The notes under the pieces are model-generated. The model was given only the letters and a program-made list of their open reading frames with translations. It had not been told where the DNA came from and searched no databases. Positions 8,592 through 16,992 of a stretch of 64,000 bases of DNA are shown one piece after another. Within the stretch, counting starts at the first letter, position 1. Every line of letters starts with the position of its first letter. The stretch lies in contig NZ_VFIO01000009.1 in assembly GCF_007858365.1 (NCBI RefSeq), positions 62,001-126,000 of the forward strand. Direction: 5' to 3'. The position numbers and the translations under genes were made by a program. The stretch comes from Pseudomonas saxonica (GTDB taxonomy: Bacteria > Pseudomonadota > Gammaproteobacteria > Pseudomonadales > Pseudomonadaceae).

Positions 8592-9802
8592 AAGCGCTGA
8601 ACAAGAAACAAACGATCATCGCCGTGGCAGCCGCCGTCGTGGTGGTCTTCGGGGTGACGGCGTCGATGATGTCGAGCGCCGGTAAAAAGAAAACACTGGG
8701 TTACTACGAAGACCTGAAAGAGCAGTTCTTCCTTACGGATGTGCTCAACGAGGGGGATGTTTCCTACTCCATCTTCTCCGGCAACCTCACCGTGGACGAG
8801 CCTGAAATCCGCCTGGTCGCGGCGCAAACCAACGGCGCGCAAGGCTTTCTCAAAGGCATGCTGTCGTTGCTGGGCGGTGCCAACGGTGCGTCCAATGAAA
8901 CCGGGCTGTCAGCGTGGTCGCGTTACCTGCTCAACGCCAGCACCGGCGGTGGCAATGCGGGTGGCGTTTACCTGAAGGCTGACTCTCTGAAAATCAGCCG
9001 CTCCGGTGACAGTAAGGATGGCGAAATTCGCGTCCAGCTCAAAGGTCTGGACATGGCCAACCCGTACATCTCTCACGCGGGTTCCGAAGTGGTGCTGGTT
9101 TCGGAAGTGGCGGATGAAATTCAGCCGCGTGCCGAACTGGACGCCAATGGTCGAGTGGTCAACTCCAACTACTCGTGGGGCAGCAACATTGTGTCTCGCC
9201 TGCCTTTTGCAGGTGCGTTCCTGAGCACCGCGACGGGCGATGTCGGGGTCAAGGTTGACCTGGACTTCACCCTCAAACGCTCGGACGACGGTGAAGGCTC
9301 GATGAAGTTTGTCGTGGTGCACCGCAATGATGGCAGCGAAACCGGTCGCATCACTCGCACCGCTGAATTTGCCACCCTGCCGCCTCTCGATGACGTGCAG
9401 GAATTGCTCAAAGGTGCCTACAGCGGCTTCATCATGGGCGCCTACAGCACGTCCATGGGGCAGTCGGTGCTGGCTGATGCAGCCGCAAACTTTGCCCGCA
9501 AAGCCAAAGTGGCCAACTACTCGTTGACCTACAAAGGTTTTGATCAGCTGGAAGATGGCTTCAAGGAATACCAGAGCGCAACCAAGCGTCAGGACTTCGA
9601 AGGTTACTGTGAACAAACAGGGCTTTCTGACTACCAGAACGACTTCGGTGCCAAGGCGAAAAAGCACAACGACTCCGAGTGCGGAATCGCCCAGAAACTG
9701 GTCAGCGAAGGCAAGTTCACTGAGGACTACACCTTCAAGGAGGACAAGTCCTTGTTCGCCGGGCTGTTTGTGAGCAAAAGCTACACCCTGGAAACCAACT
9801 GA
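8588..9802 (+). CDS. Membrane-anchored periplasmic protein of unknown function
   Basis: A 404-residue protein with a short basic N-terminus and one hydrophobic helix at about 9-28 (TIIAVAAAVVVVFGVTASMM), probably an uncleaved anchor. A large periplasmic domain follows, rich in alternating polar and hydrophobic residues that suggest beta structure (RVQLKGLDM, VGVKVDLDFTLKRSD, GSMKFVVVHR). Two cysteines lie near the C-terminus (GYCEQTGL, DSECGIA). No catalytic motif is visible. It overlaps the preceding gene by four bases and is followed by a hairpin at 9814-9837, so it is the last gene of the cluster. DUF945-like or AsmA-like beta-rich proteins came to mind, but I have no motif to support either. 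Confidence 0.78.
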   Translation: MKALNKKQTIIAVAAAVVVVFGVTASMMSSAGKKKTLGYYEDLKEQFFLTDVLNEGDVSYSIFSGNLTVDEPEIRLVAAQTNGAQGFLKGMLSLLGGANGASNETGLSAWSRYLLNASTGGGNAGGVYLKADSLKISRSGDSKDGEIRVQLKGLDMANPYISHAGSEVVLVSEVADEIQPRAELDANGRVVNSNYSWGSNIVSRLPFAGAFLSTATGDVGVKVDLDFTLKRSDDGEGSMKFVVVHRNDGSETGRITRTAEFATLPPLDDVQELLKGAYSGFIMGAYSTSMGQSVLADAAANFARKAKVANYSLTYKGFDQLEDGFKEYQSATKRQDFEGYCEQTGLSDYQNDFGAKAKKHNDSECGIAQKLVSEGKFTEDYTFKEDKSLFAGLFVSKSYTLETN

Positions 9803-9813
9803 TCGTCAACATC

Positions 9814-9837
9814 TGAAGCCCGGCCTGCCGGGCTTCA
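9814..9837 (+). terminator. Hairpin after the four-gene envelope cluster
   Basis: GAAGCCCGGC and GCCGGGCTTC form a 10-bp stem with a two-base loop, 12 bases after the last stop codon. The following bases are only weakly T-rich, so it may stop transcription poorly or mainly protect the 3' end. Confidence 0.6.
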
Positions 9838-9997
9838 GCCCCCGCTTTCTACCTGCCCCCGGCGTCTTGTTCGCCGCCTCGCCTGCTAAATGTAAATCTT
9901 GTGTCTATGCTCCACCGCACGGTGGATTCCGGCCGTCGGTAATAACGCGTTTTCTGCAATAAGAGTCGTATGAATTCATCTCACAGGAGTGTTCTCG

Positions 9998-11965
9998 ATG
10001 AAGTTCAGTTCTCACGTATTGGTCTTGGCGTTAAGTTTCAACAGTGTGCTGGCCTTCGCTGAAGAGGCACCCAAAGAGGCTCCGAAAGACGCGAGCGAAC
10101 AAACCCGACAAGCCAACGCCGCGGTGTATAAAGAGTTACCGTTTGCGGATAAACAAGACTTCGAGGACGCCAAAAAAGGCTTTATCGAAACGCTAGTGCC
10201 GATGACCATCAAAGATGCCAAAGGCCAGACCGCGTGGGACTTGACCAGCTATGACTTCATCAAGGGCGAAGCGCCTGACACGGTGAACCCCAGCCTGTGG
10301 CGCATTGCTGAACTGAACTTGAATAACGGTCTGTTCAAAGTGACCGACAAGGTCTACCAGATTCGTGGTTTCGACCTCTCCAACATGACCATTATCGAAT
10401 CGGACAATGGCCTGATCGTTATCGACCCGCTGGTCACGGCCGAAGTGGCCAAAGCCGGCCTCGACCTTTACTACAAAAACCGTCCCAAGAAACCCGTGAA
10501 GGCGGTGATCTACACCCACAGTCATGCCGACCACTATGGCGGTGTCAAAGGCATCGTCAGCGAAGACGACGTGAAGTCCGGCAAGGTCAAGATCATTGCC
10601 CCAGAAGGGTTCCTGGAAGAGGCCGTGAGCGAGAACGTGCTGGCTGGCAACGCCATGAGCCGACGCACGCTTTACCAGTACGGCGCCTTGTTGCCGCGCA
10701 GTGCGCGCGGCCAATTGGATGCGGGGCTGGGCAAGACCACGTCAATGGGCTCGTTCACACTCATTCCTCCGACCGACACCGTTTCCAAGACCGGTGAGAA
10801 GCTCACCGTCGATGGTGTCGAGATGGAATTCCAGATGGCGCCGGGCACCGAAGCCCCGTCAGAAATGCTCATCTGGTTCCCGCAGTTCAAGATGCTCAAC
10901 ACTGCTGAAGATGCCACCCACACCCTGCATAACCTCTACACCTTGCGCGGCGCCCAAGTGCGCAACGCGGCTAACTGGTGGAAAACCCTCAATGAGGCGA
11001 TCAACACCCACGGCGACCAGGTGGAAGTGGTCATTGCCCAGCACCACTGGCCAATGTGGGGGCAGGAACGCATCGTCAGTTTCCTGGGTGATCAGCGCGA
11101 CACGTTCAAGTACATCCATGATCAGTCGCTGAACATGGCGAACAAAGGGCTGACCATGAACGAAATTGCCGAGCAACTGCAATTGCCGGACAGCACGGGC
11201 AAGCAGTGGCACGACCGGGGCTATTACGGTTCGGTGAACCATAACGCCAAGGCCGTCTACCAGCGTTACCTGGGCTGGTACGACAGCAACCCGGCCAACC
11301 TGCATCCTTTGCCTCCGGTAGAAGCTGGCAAGAAGTACGTCGAGTATATGGGCGGTGCCGATGCGATTATCGCCAAGGCCAAGGAGTCGATTGCTCAAGG
11401 TGATTACCGCTGGGCGGCCGAGGTACTCAAGCATGTGGTATTTGCTGACCCGACCAACCAGACAGCACGCAACCTGCAAGCCGATGCGTTCGAGCAACTG
11501 GGCTACCAGACCGAAAACCCGACCTGGCGTAACGAGTATCTGATGGGTGCTTACGAGCTGCGTAACGGCGTGCCAGATGTGAAGGGCATCTCCACCTCAA
11601 GCGCCGACATGGTGGCGGCCATGAGTCCTGACCTGATGCTCGATTACCTGGGTGTGCGCCTTAATGGCCCCAAAGCGATCGGCAAACACCTGTTGCTGAA
11701 CTGGAAGCAGCCTGAGGGCGAGAACTACGCGATAGAGCTGCGTAACGGCGTGGTGATTTACACCAAAGACAAAGTCTTCGATAAGCCGGATGCCACCCTC
11801 ACCGTAGGCAAAGAAGGATTTGCGGGGCTGATGATGGGCGGGGCGACACTGGACAAGGAAATCGAAGCGGGCAAGGCGAAAGTGGATGGCGACCCGGAAA
11901 AAGTCAAAGAACTGCTGGGGTTGCTGGATACCTTCCCGACCATGTTCAACATCGTCACTCCCTGA
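9998..11965 (+). CDS. Alkyl sulfatase of the SdsA family (metallo-beta-lactamase fold)
   Basis: A 655-residue secreted enzyme predicted to hydrolyse primary alkyl sulfates (such as dodecyl sulfate) to alcohol and sulfate. A signal peptide spans about 1-23. The metallo-beta-lactamase zinc motif H174-x-H176-x-D178-H179 lies in YTHSHADHYGG. Downstream are the conserved stretches of this family (NLYTLRGAQVRNAANWWKTLNEA, QHHWPMWG, WHDRGYYGSVNHN) and a C-terminal SCP2-like domain from about 530. The length matches SdsA1-type enzymes. I chose ATG 9998 because AGGAG lies 8 bases upstream; the GTG three codons earlier overlaps that site. It lies with sfnG, which suggests sulfur acquisition from organic sulfur compounds. 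Confidence 0.92.
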   Translation: MKFSSHVLVLALSFNSVLAFAEEAPKEAPKDASEQTRQANAAVYKELPFADKQDFEDAKKGFIETLVPMTIKDAKGQTAWDLTSYDFIKGEAPDTVNPSLWRIAELNLNNGLFKVTDKVYQIRGFDLSNMTIIESDNGLIVIDPLVTAEVAKAGLDLYYKNRPKKPVKAVIYTHSHADHYGGVKGIVSEDDVKSGKVKIIAPEGFLEEAVSENVLAGNAMSRRTLYQYGALLPRSARGQLDAGLGKTTSMGSFTLIPPTDTVSKTGEKLTVDGVEMEFQMAPGTEAPSEMLIWFPQFKMLNTAEDATHTLHNLYTLRGAQVRNAANWWKTLNEAINTHGDQVEVVIAQHHWPMWGQERIVSFLGDQRDTFKYIHDQSLNMANKGLTMNEIAEQLQLPDSTGKQWHDRGYYGSVNHNAKAVYQRYLGWYDSNPANLHPLPPVEAGKKYVEYMGGADAIIAKAKESIAQGDYRWAAEVLKHVVFADPTNQTARNLQADAFEQLGYQTENPTWRNEYLMGAYELRNGVPDVKGISTSSADMVAAMSPDLMLDYLGVRLNGPKAIGKHLLLNWKQPEGENYAIELRNGVVIYTKDKVFDKPDATLTVGKEGFAGLMMGGATLDKEIEAGKAKVDGDPEKVKELLGLLDTFPTMFNIVTP

Positions 11966-11974
11966 GACTGACTG

Positions 11975-12001
11975 AAACCCCGGCAACCGTTGCCGGGGTT
12001 T
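11975..12001 (+). terminator. Rho-independent terminator after the alkylsulfatase gene
   Basis: A 12-bp perfect stem (AAACCCCGGCAA / TTGCCGGGGTTT) with a CCG loop begins 10 bases after the sulfatase stop. The A and T ends mean it could work in either direction. Confidence 0.8.
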
Positions 12002-12029
12002 GCTCATACACGCACTGGGGAGACGCACA

Positions 12030-12941
12030 ATGGGCCTTCGCTCGCGCACGTGCAGCGCTACGCTGCTTGGCTTTACCGTAGGTTTGTCATCCGTCGCAGT
12101 CCATGCGGACAACGCCCGCGACTGGCAAAACCTGCCGACTGACCTGAACATGATTTTTGGTTATTACAACCGGATCGACTCCAACACACCGATAGACACC
12201 TCGCTGCCCATCGATGGGTTATCGCTCAAGGGCGACCTTTACCTTCTGCGTTATGCCCGCTCGTTTGCGGTTGATGGCCGTAACTCAGCGATTCAAATCA
12301 TTCAGCCATACGCGGATGTCAGTGCTTCCTTTGACAATGCCCGGTTCTTCGACGGCACCAAGCATAACGGTGGAACCGGCGACACTCAGGTCGTGCTGGT
12401 GCATAACGTGTTCGGTGGGCCTGCGCTGAGCCAAGAACAATTTGCCAACTGGCAGCCAGAGACGTTTCTGACGGGCGCATTGTGGGTGACGACCCCCACC
12501 GGCGATTACGACAAAAATCGGGTCATCAATATTGGTGCGAATCGGTGGGTGTTTAAGCCTGAACTGGCGTTCGGCACACCCATTGGTCCCACGTGGCTAG
12601 AGCTAAACACCTACGTGTCGCTGTATGGCGACAACGACGACTATTTGGGTGATAACAAACTGGAACAGAAGGCGCTGTATGCCATTGAAGGCCACTACAG
12701 CTACACCTTCAATCGGGCGCTGTGGGCCTCGCTGGACACCACCTACAGCACGGGGGGTGAAACCAAAATCAACGGCGTCAACCAAAACAACAAACAGGAG
12801 AACACGCTCGTGGGCGCTACCTTGGGCTTTATGTTGTCGCCCCAGTTCGGCGGGTTGATTGCCTACTCCGATACGGTGGCTGAGCGCAGCGGTTCGCCTG
12901 ATGTGAATACCTGGACGCTTCGAATGCAATACGTGTGGTGA
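12030..12941 (+). CDS. Outer-membrane beta-barrel protein, MetA-pathway/phenol-degradation family
   Basis: A 303-residue exported protein with a cleavable signal peptide (cleavage near VAVHADNARD). Amphipathic strands run throughout and it ends in an aromatic residue (MQYVW), as outer-membrane barrels do. The strand pattern (LKGDLYLLRYARSF, FLTGALWVTTPTGDYD, ANRWVFKPELAFG, GATLGFMLSPQFGGLIAYSDTV) matches the putative MetA-pathway phenol-degradation family, thought to pass hydrophobic substrates. Start ATG 12030 is chosen for GGGGAG upstream; the earlier TTG frame reads into the terminator. Placed between the alkylsulfatase and sfnG, it may help uptake of sulfur-containing or hydrophobic compounds; that role is inference. 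Confidence 0.8.
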   Translation: MGLRSRTCSATLLGFTVGLSSVAVHADNARDWQNLPTDLNMIFGYYNRIDSNTPIDTSLPIDGLSLKGDLYLLRYARSFAVDGRNSAIQIIQPYADVSASFDNARFFDGTKHNGGTGDTQVVLVHNVFGGPALSQEQFANWQPETFLTGALWVTTPTGDYDKNRVINIGANRWVFKPELAFGTPIGPTWLELNTYVSLYGDNDDYLGDNKLEQKALYAIEGHYSYTFNRALWASLDTTYSTGGETKINGVNQNNKQENTLVGATLGFMLSPQFGGLIAYSDTVAERSGSPDVNTWTLRMQYVW

Positions 12942-12946
12942 AGGGC

Positions 12947-12992
12947 TGTTGGTTGGGCAACAGTTGCCAGGCAAACTGTTCACCAACCAACA
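12947..12992. promoter_or_regulatory. Imperfect inverted repeat, possible activator site upstream of sfnG or weak terminator
   Basis: TGTTGGTTGGGCAACAGTTGCC is mirrored by an imperfect reverse complement ending ACCAACCAACA. It starts 6 bases after the barrel gene stop and lies about 55-100 bases upstream of the sigma-54 promoter at 13046. Sigma-54 activators bind such dyads at this kind of distance, but the position also suits a terminator without a T-run. Confidence 0.4.
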
Positions 12993-13045
12993 CCTGACGC
13001 GTTTAATTGATTGATAACTGATTGATTTTAAAGGGATAAATAGTC

Positions 13046-13061
13046 TGGCACGGTTACTGCT
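13046..13061 (+). promoter_or_regulatory. Sigma-54 (RpoN) -24/-12 promoter of sfnG
   Basis: TGGCACGGTTACTGCT has the required GG (13047-13048) and GC (13059-13060) with exactly 10 bases between, and fits the TGGCAC-N5-TTGC consensus with one change. In P. putida sfnG is controlled by the sigma-54 activator SfnR. Transcription would begin near 13072, which argues for the start codon at 13098. Confidence 0.8.
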
Positions 13062-13097
13062 CCAGTCTGTTCAAACATGACTGAAGTGAGTACGCAC

Positions 13098-14201
13098 ATG
13101 AGCCAGACCCCCATCAAGTTTGCTTACTGGGTGCCCAACGTCAGCGGCGGTCTTGTGGTCAGCAAGATTGAACAGCGCACCCATTGGGACATTGACTACA
13201 ACCGCAAGCTGGCGCAAATCGCCGAACACGCCGGCTTTGAATACGCCTTGTCGCAGATCCGTTTTACAGCCGGCTACGGCGCAGACAACCAGCATGAGTC
13301 AGTGACCATCAGTCATGCCTTACTGGCTGCCACAGAAAAGCTCAAAGTCATTGCCGCGATCTTGCCCGGCCCCTGGAGCCCGGTGCTGGCGGCCAAACAG
13401 TTGGCATCCATCGACCAGTTCACCAACGGGCGCATCGCGGTCAACATCGTATCGGGGTGGTTCAAAAGCGAGTTTCGCGCCATCGGTGAACCCTGGCTCG
13501 ACCATGACGAGCGTTATCGTCGTTCCGAAGAATTCATCCGGGCCCTCAAAGGTATCTGGACTCAGGATAACTTCAGTTTCTACGGCGACTTCTACCGGTT
13601 TCACGACTACACCCTCAAGCCCAAACCCCTGCAACAGCCACACCCGGAAATATTCCAGGGCGGCAGCTCGCGAGCGGCGCGGGACATGGCGTCGCGCGTT
13701 TCCGACTGGTACTTCACCAATGGCAACAGCCTAGAAGGCATCAAGGCCCAGATCGACGACATTCGCGCCAAAGCGGCCCTCAATGGTCACTCTGTCAAAG
13801 TGGGCGTCAACGCGTTCGTCATTGCCCGTGAAACCGAGGCAGAGGCGCAGGCAGTGCTGGAAGAGATCATTGCCAAGGCCGACTTTGACGCCGTGAATGG
13901 CTTTAGTCGCGAAGTGAAAAGCGCCGGCGCTGCCAGCCCTGAAGGTGAAGGTAACTGGGCCAAGTCGACGTTTGAAGATCTGGTTCAGTACAACGATGGC
14001 TTCAAGACCAACCTGATTGGAACCCCCCAACAAATTGCAGAACGCATCGTGGCGCTCAAAGCGGTAGGGGTTGATCTGGTGCTCAGTGGCTTTCTGCATT
14101 GCCAGGAAGAAGTCGAATACTTTGGCCGCAGAGTGTTGCCGCTGGTGCGTGAACTGGAGGTGCAGGCTGTGGCTACGAAGGAAGAGGCCGCACAGGCATA
14201 A
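13098..14201 (+). CDS. sfnG: FMNH2-dependent dimethylsulfone monooxygenase SfnG
   Basis: A 367-residue flavin-dependent monooxygenase of the luciferase/alkanesulfonate monooxygenase superfamily. SfnG converts dimethylsulfone to methanesulfinate, supplying sulfur when sulfate is scarce. The N-terminus MSQTPIKFAYWVPNVSGGLV is the family hallmark. It is followed by the TIM-barrel motifs QHESVTISHALLAATE, PGPWSPVLAAKQLASIDQ and NIVSGWFKSEFRAIGEPW. I chose ATG 13098 over the in-frame ATG at 13077: the sigma-54 promoter would start the mRNA only a few bases before 13077, GAAGTGAG lies upstream of 13098, and known SfnG proteins start at this MSQ. Reduced flavin must come from a partner reductase, which is not in this window. 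Confidence 0.93.
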   Translation: MSQTPIKFAYWVPNVSGGLVVSKIEQRTHWDIDYNRKLAQIAEHAGFEYALSQIRFTAGYGADNQHESVTISHALLAATEKLKVIAAILPGPWSPVLAAKQLASIDQFTNGRIAVNIVSGWFKSEFRAIGEPWLDHDERYRRSEEFIRALKGIWTQDNFSFYGDFYRFHDYTLKPKPLQQPHPEIFQGGSSRAARDMASRVSDWYFTNGNSLEGIKAQIDDIRAKAALNGHSVKVGVNAFVIARETEAEAQAVLEEIIAKADFDAVNGFSREVKSAGAASPEGEGNWAKSTFEDLVQYNDGFKTNLIGTPQQIAERIVALKAVGVDLVLSGFLHCQEEVEYFGRRVLPLVRELEVQAVATKEEAAQA

Positions 14202-14237
14202 GGGGGACACGGCAAGGCCGTAGGTTCTGGCAGCCCA

Positions 14238-14275
14238 TAACGTCCCCTCCTGTTTTTTACAATGAGGGGGCGTTA
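14238..14275. terminator. Hairpin between sfnG and the minus-strand gene
   Basis: A 12-bp stem with one G-T pair (TAACGTCCCCTC / GAGGGGGCGTTA) lies between convergent genes, with a T-rich 14-base loop. A two-way terminator is likely although there is no flanking T-run. Confidence 0.5.
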
Positions 14276-14323
14276 GAGCATCAATGGCCGCCGTTAGACT
14301 GTGCCCTCGGCGGCTCAGCGTGA

Positions 14324-14761
14324 TCAGGCGGTCTGAACGACGGGTTTCTTGCTGGGCAGCGCGTCTAACGCGTTACGTGCCTTGAAAAGGTTTTTCGTCA
14401 CCAGCCAGGCCAAACCCGCGGCGAAACCTACCCAAACGGTCAAAACAGCCGCAGGGGACATAAAGCCGAAGGCGAGGACCATGGGGATCAACGCCAACAC
14501 CATGCCGCACCCGAACATAATCAGTGCCACGATGATGAAGGCGGCCAGATTTTCTTTAGTGATTCGCCCGTTAGGTTCGCGAATGGCGCACACCTTGTGC
14601 GGGCCAAACCAGCTTTTATCGCACCCAATGGCAATGTCATCACCCACGTTAATAAACGTGTCGATCAGGTTGCCTGCCTGCACATTCATGACCCGCTGGC
14701 CGCCGATTTCAATGAACTCGTAACGAGTCAGTCTTCCGTTCGTGATTCTCGCATTTCGCAC
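14324..14761 (-). CDS. Small membrane protein of unknown function
   Basis: I do not recognise this 145-residue protein. The N-terminal ~65 residues are polar and may form a small beta domain (RVMNVQAGNLIDTFINVGDDIAIG). Two hydrophobic helices follow at about 73-95 and 100-120, then a basic tail (KNLFKARNALDALPSKK). It starts with GTG 10 bases after the stop of the MFS exporter gene on the same strand, so it may be read through from that gene. The ribosome site is weak, so the start is uncertain. Confidence 0.6.
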   Translation of the reverse strand: MRNARITNGRLTRYEFIEIGGQRVMNVQAGNLIDTFINVGDDIAIGCDKSWFGPHKVCAIREPNGRITKENLAAFIIVALIMFGCGMVLALIPMVLAFGFMSPAAVLTVWVGFAAGLAWLVTKNLFKARNALDALPSKKPVVQTA

Positions 14762-14771
14762 GCCTATTTAT

Positions 14772-15989
14772 TTACGCCAGATAGCAGGCCTGCGCATCTA
14801 AAATGCTGTCTGTACGCCGTTGGATGGCCAGGCCAATGCTTCCCACCGCTAATGCCAATAGACTGATGGAAATTCCCGACACCACCACGGCACTCCATCC
14901 TTGCCATTGATACAACTGTGAACCGAGTATCGAACCCAGTGCTCCGCCGATGAAATAACACGTGATGTACCCCGCGTTCAGGCGATTGCGCGCCTGCGGT
15001 TGGAGCGCATATACGGCGTTCTGGTTGCTGACATGAACGAGTTGTACAGCCAGATCCAGGATCACCACCCCAACAAGCAAGGCAATCAACGATTGCTCGG
15101 CCCATACCAGGGGTATCCATGCCAAAAGCAATGCCGCCAAGCCAATTAATGTCGCAAGGTAACCTTTGCCTCGATCAGCCAGGCGCCCACCGAGCGATGC
15201 AGCAAAAGCGCCCACTGCGCCCACCAATCCGAATAGGCCGATCGTTGCATCGGAAAATTCATAAGGCTCGTTCGCCAGCAAAAATGCCAATGGCGTCCAG
15301 AACAGGGCGAACAGGCAAAAGCTCATCATCCCCAGTAGGGCACGCAAGCGCAGCACGGGTTCTTCGACGAGCAATTGCAGTACCGACGCCAGCAGTTGCG
15401 GGTAATCCATTCCGACAGACCCCCGCCGCTGTGGTAATGCCTGCCACAGCCATATTGCGCTGATAAGCATTAAGACACTTGCCAGCAGGTAGATGCTGCG
15501 CCAGCCAGCAATGGCCGAAAGGCTGCCGGACACCGCGCGCGCAAGCAATATGCCGAGCAATAAGCCGCTCATCAGTGTGCCTACTACGCGTCCGCGATGC
15601 TCAGGCTCGGCCATGCTTGCGGCCATGGGTACCAAGACTTGTGCTGCCACTGAAAACACGCCGGTAATGGACGTGCCCAGAATTAACAATCCGACACTGG
15701 GGGCCGCCCAACTCAGTAGTAGACCCACAGCACTCAAGAGCGTCATCGCGACGACCAAGCGCCGTTGTTCAAGTAAATCACCTAGCGGTACCAGGAAAAA
15801 TAATCCGGCGCCGTAGCTCAATTGCGCGGCGATAACGATTAATCCTGCATAGCCAGAGCTCAGACCAAACTCAGCCGCAATGGTATGAAGCAATGGCTGG
15901 GCATAGTAGTTGCTGGCCACGGTCAGGCCGGTCGCGGTCGCCATCAGTAGCGTCAAACCGCGACTTAATAAAGGGGGGGAGTGTAGCAT
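14772..15989 (-). CDS. MFS transporter (drug/metabolite exporter type)
   Basis: A 405-residue protein with twelve hydrophobic segments in two halves, as in the major facilitator superfamily. It shows the family motif A region between helices 2 and 3 (VPLGDLLEQRRLVV) and a repeated pattern in the second half (GGRLADRGKG). ATG 15989 follows AAGGAAATCCCT. It is transcribed away from a LysR-type regulator with a 103-base gap, the usual arrangement of an exporter controlled by its divergent regulator. The substrate cannot be read from the sequence. Confidence 0.87.
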   Translation of the reverse strand: MLHSPPLLSRGLTLLMATATGLTVASNYYAQPLLHTIAAEFGLSSGYAGLIVIAAQLSYGAGLFFLVPLGDLLEQRRLVVAMTLLSAVGLLLSWAAPSVGLLILGTSITGVFSVAAQVLVPMAASMAEPEHRGRVVGTLMSGLLLGILLARAVSGSLSAIAGWRSIYLLASVLMLISAIWLWQALPQRRGSVGMDYPQLLASVLQLLVEEPVLRLRALLGMMSFCLFALFWTPLAFLLANEPYEFSDATIGLFGLVGAVGAFAASLGGRLADRGKGYLATLIGLAALLLAWIPLVWAEQSLIALLVGVVILDLAVQLVHVSNQNAVYALQPQARNRLNAGYITCYFIGGALGSILGSQLYQWQGWSAVVVSGISISLLALAVGSIGLAIQRRTDSILDAQACYLA

Positions 15990-16029
15990 AGGGATTTCCT
16001 TGAAATATTAGGCAAGGAAGTCAGTATCG

Positions 16030-16074
16030 ATAACGGTTATTCATGACACCAATGTATTGTTCTCATCTGAACAA
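16030..16074. promoter_or_regulatory. Candidate operator dyads between MFS exporter and LysR genes
   Basis: Two inverted repeats sit in the divergent promoter region: ATAACGGTTAT (16030-16040) and TTGTTCTCATCTGAACAA (16057-16074, 6-bp arms, 6-base gap). The second has the spacing of LysR-type sites and lies about 20 bases upstream of the lysR start, as expected for autoregulation. Assignment is by position only. Confidence 0.5.
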
Positions 16075-16092
16075 TCTACAAAAGAGATATCG

Positions 16093-16992
16093 ATGAATCT
16101 CAAGCAGATGCAATATGCGCTGGCCGTGGCCGAAGCGGGTAGCTTCACGTTAGCTGCCGAACGTTGCCACACGGTGCAGTCGGCGTTGAGTCACCAAGTT
16201 GCACGCTTGGAGCAGCAACTGGGTGCCAAACTATTTGAGCGAACATCGCGCAGGGTGACGTTGACACCGGCTGGCGAAGCGTTTGTGCGGAGTGCGCAAC
16301 TCGCGGTGGAGGCGGCATGTCGCGTACCCCATGAGGTTGCAGCAGCCTGCGGAGAGGTGCGAGGAAACCTATCGATCGGAACCATTTCGTCGTTGACCGC
16401 CCTCCATCTAGTCGATTTTTTGGGGCAGTTTCATCAGCGATACCAGCACGTTGATATCCGATTGTGTGTCGCCCAAAGCGAGAGACTTCTAGATGATGTG
16501 CGACAGCGTCGTCTGGATATTGCTTTTGTCGGTTTCTGGCCAGGTGAACGCTTGGAAGGCGTGCAGTGGCGTTTACTGGCAGAGGAAGAGTTAGCCGTGG
16601 TTGTGCCGGCAGGTCATACGCTGGCGTCGCGAACACTGGTGTCGCTGGCTCAACTGGTCGATCAGCCTTTGGTCGATTTCCCTGCGGGCAGCAGTGCACG
16701 TCGTCAAACCGACGAAGCCTTTTCTGCGAAGGGTCTCAACCACCGCGTGCAGTTCGAGGTCGACAGCATGGATTTGATGGAGAGGTTCGTCCGAGGCGGC
16801 CTTGCCATTGGCTTGGTACCTACCAGAGTTGCGCAAGGGTTTCATGAGCTCGTCACGATTGCGGTGAGCGACGCTCCTATGCGACGAGTCTATGCAATAT
16901 GGTCCACGTCCCCGACGCCTGCCGCCCAAGCATTTATCGAGAGTGCATTACCTGCATTCAATGCCCGGGAGGTATCCCCTCTAACGGTGTGA
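16093..16992 (+). CDS. LysR-type transcriptional regulator
   Basis: A 299-residue regulator. The winged helix-turn-helix is at about 1-60 (MNLKQMQYALAVAEAGSFTLAAERCHTVQSALSHQVARLEQQLGAKLFER, split here only by the helices), followed by a periplasmic-binding-like effector domain (about 88-290). I chose ATG 16093 because LysR proteins begin with this Met-x-Leu-x-Gln segment; the longer in-frame start at 16057 would translate the operator dyad. It is divergent from the MFS exporter and probably controls it in response to an unknown small molecule. Confidence 0.88.
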   Translation: MNLKQMQYALAVAEAGSFTLAAERCHTVQSALSHQVARLEQQLGAKLFERTSRRVTLTPAGEAFVRSAQLAVEAACRVPHEVAAACGEVRGNLSIGTISSLTALHLVDFLGQFHQRYQHVDIRLCVAQSERLLDDVRQRRLDIAFVGFWPGERLEGVQWRLLAEEELAVVVPAGHTLASRTLVSLAQLVDQPLVDFPAGSSARRQTDEAFSAKGLNHRVQFEVDSMDLMERFVRGGLAIGLVPTRVAQGFHELVTIAVSDAPMRRVYAIWSTSPTPAAQAFIESALPAFNAREVSPLTV

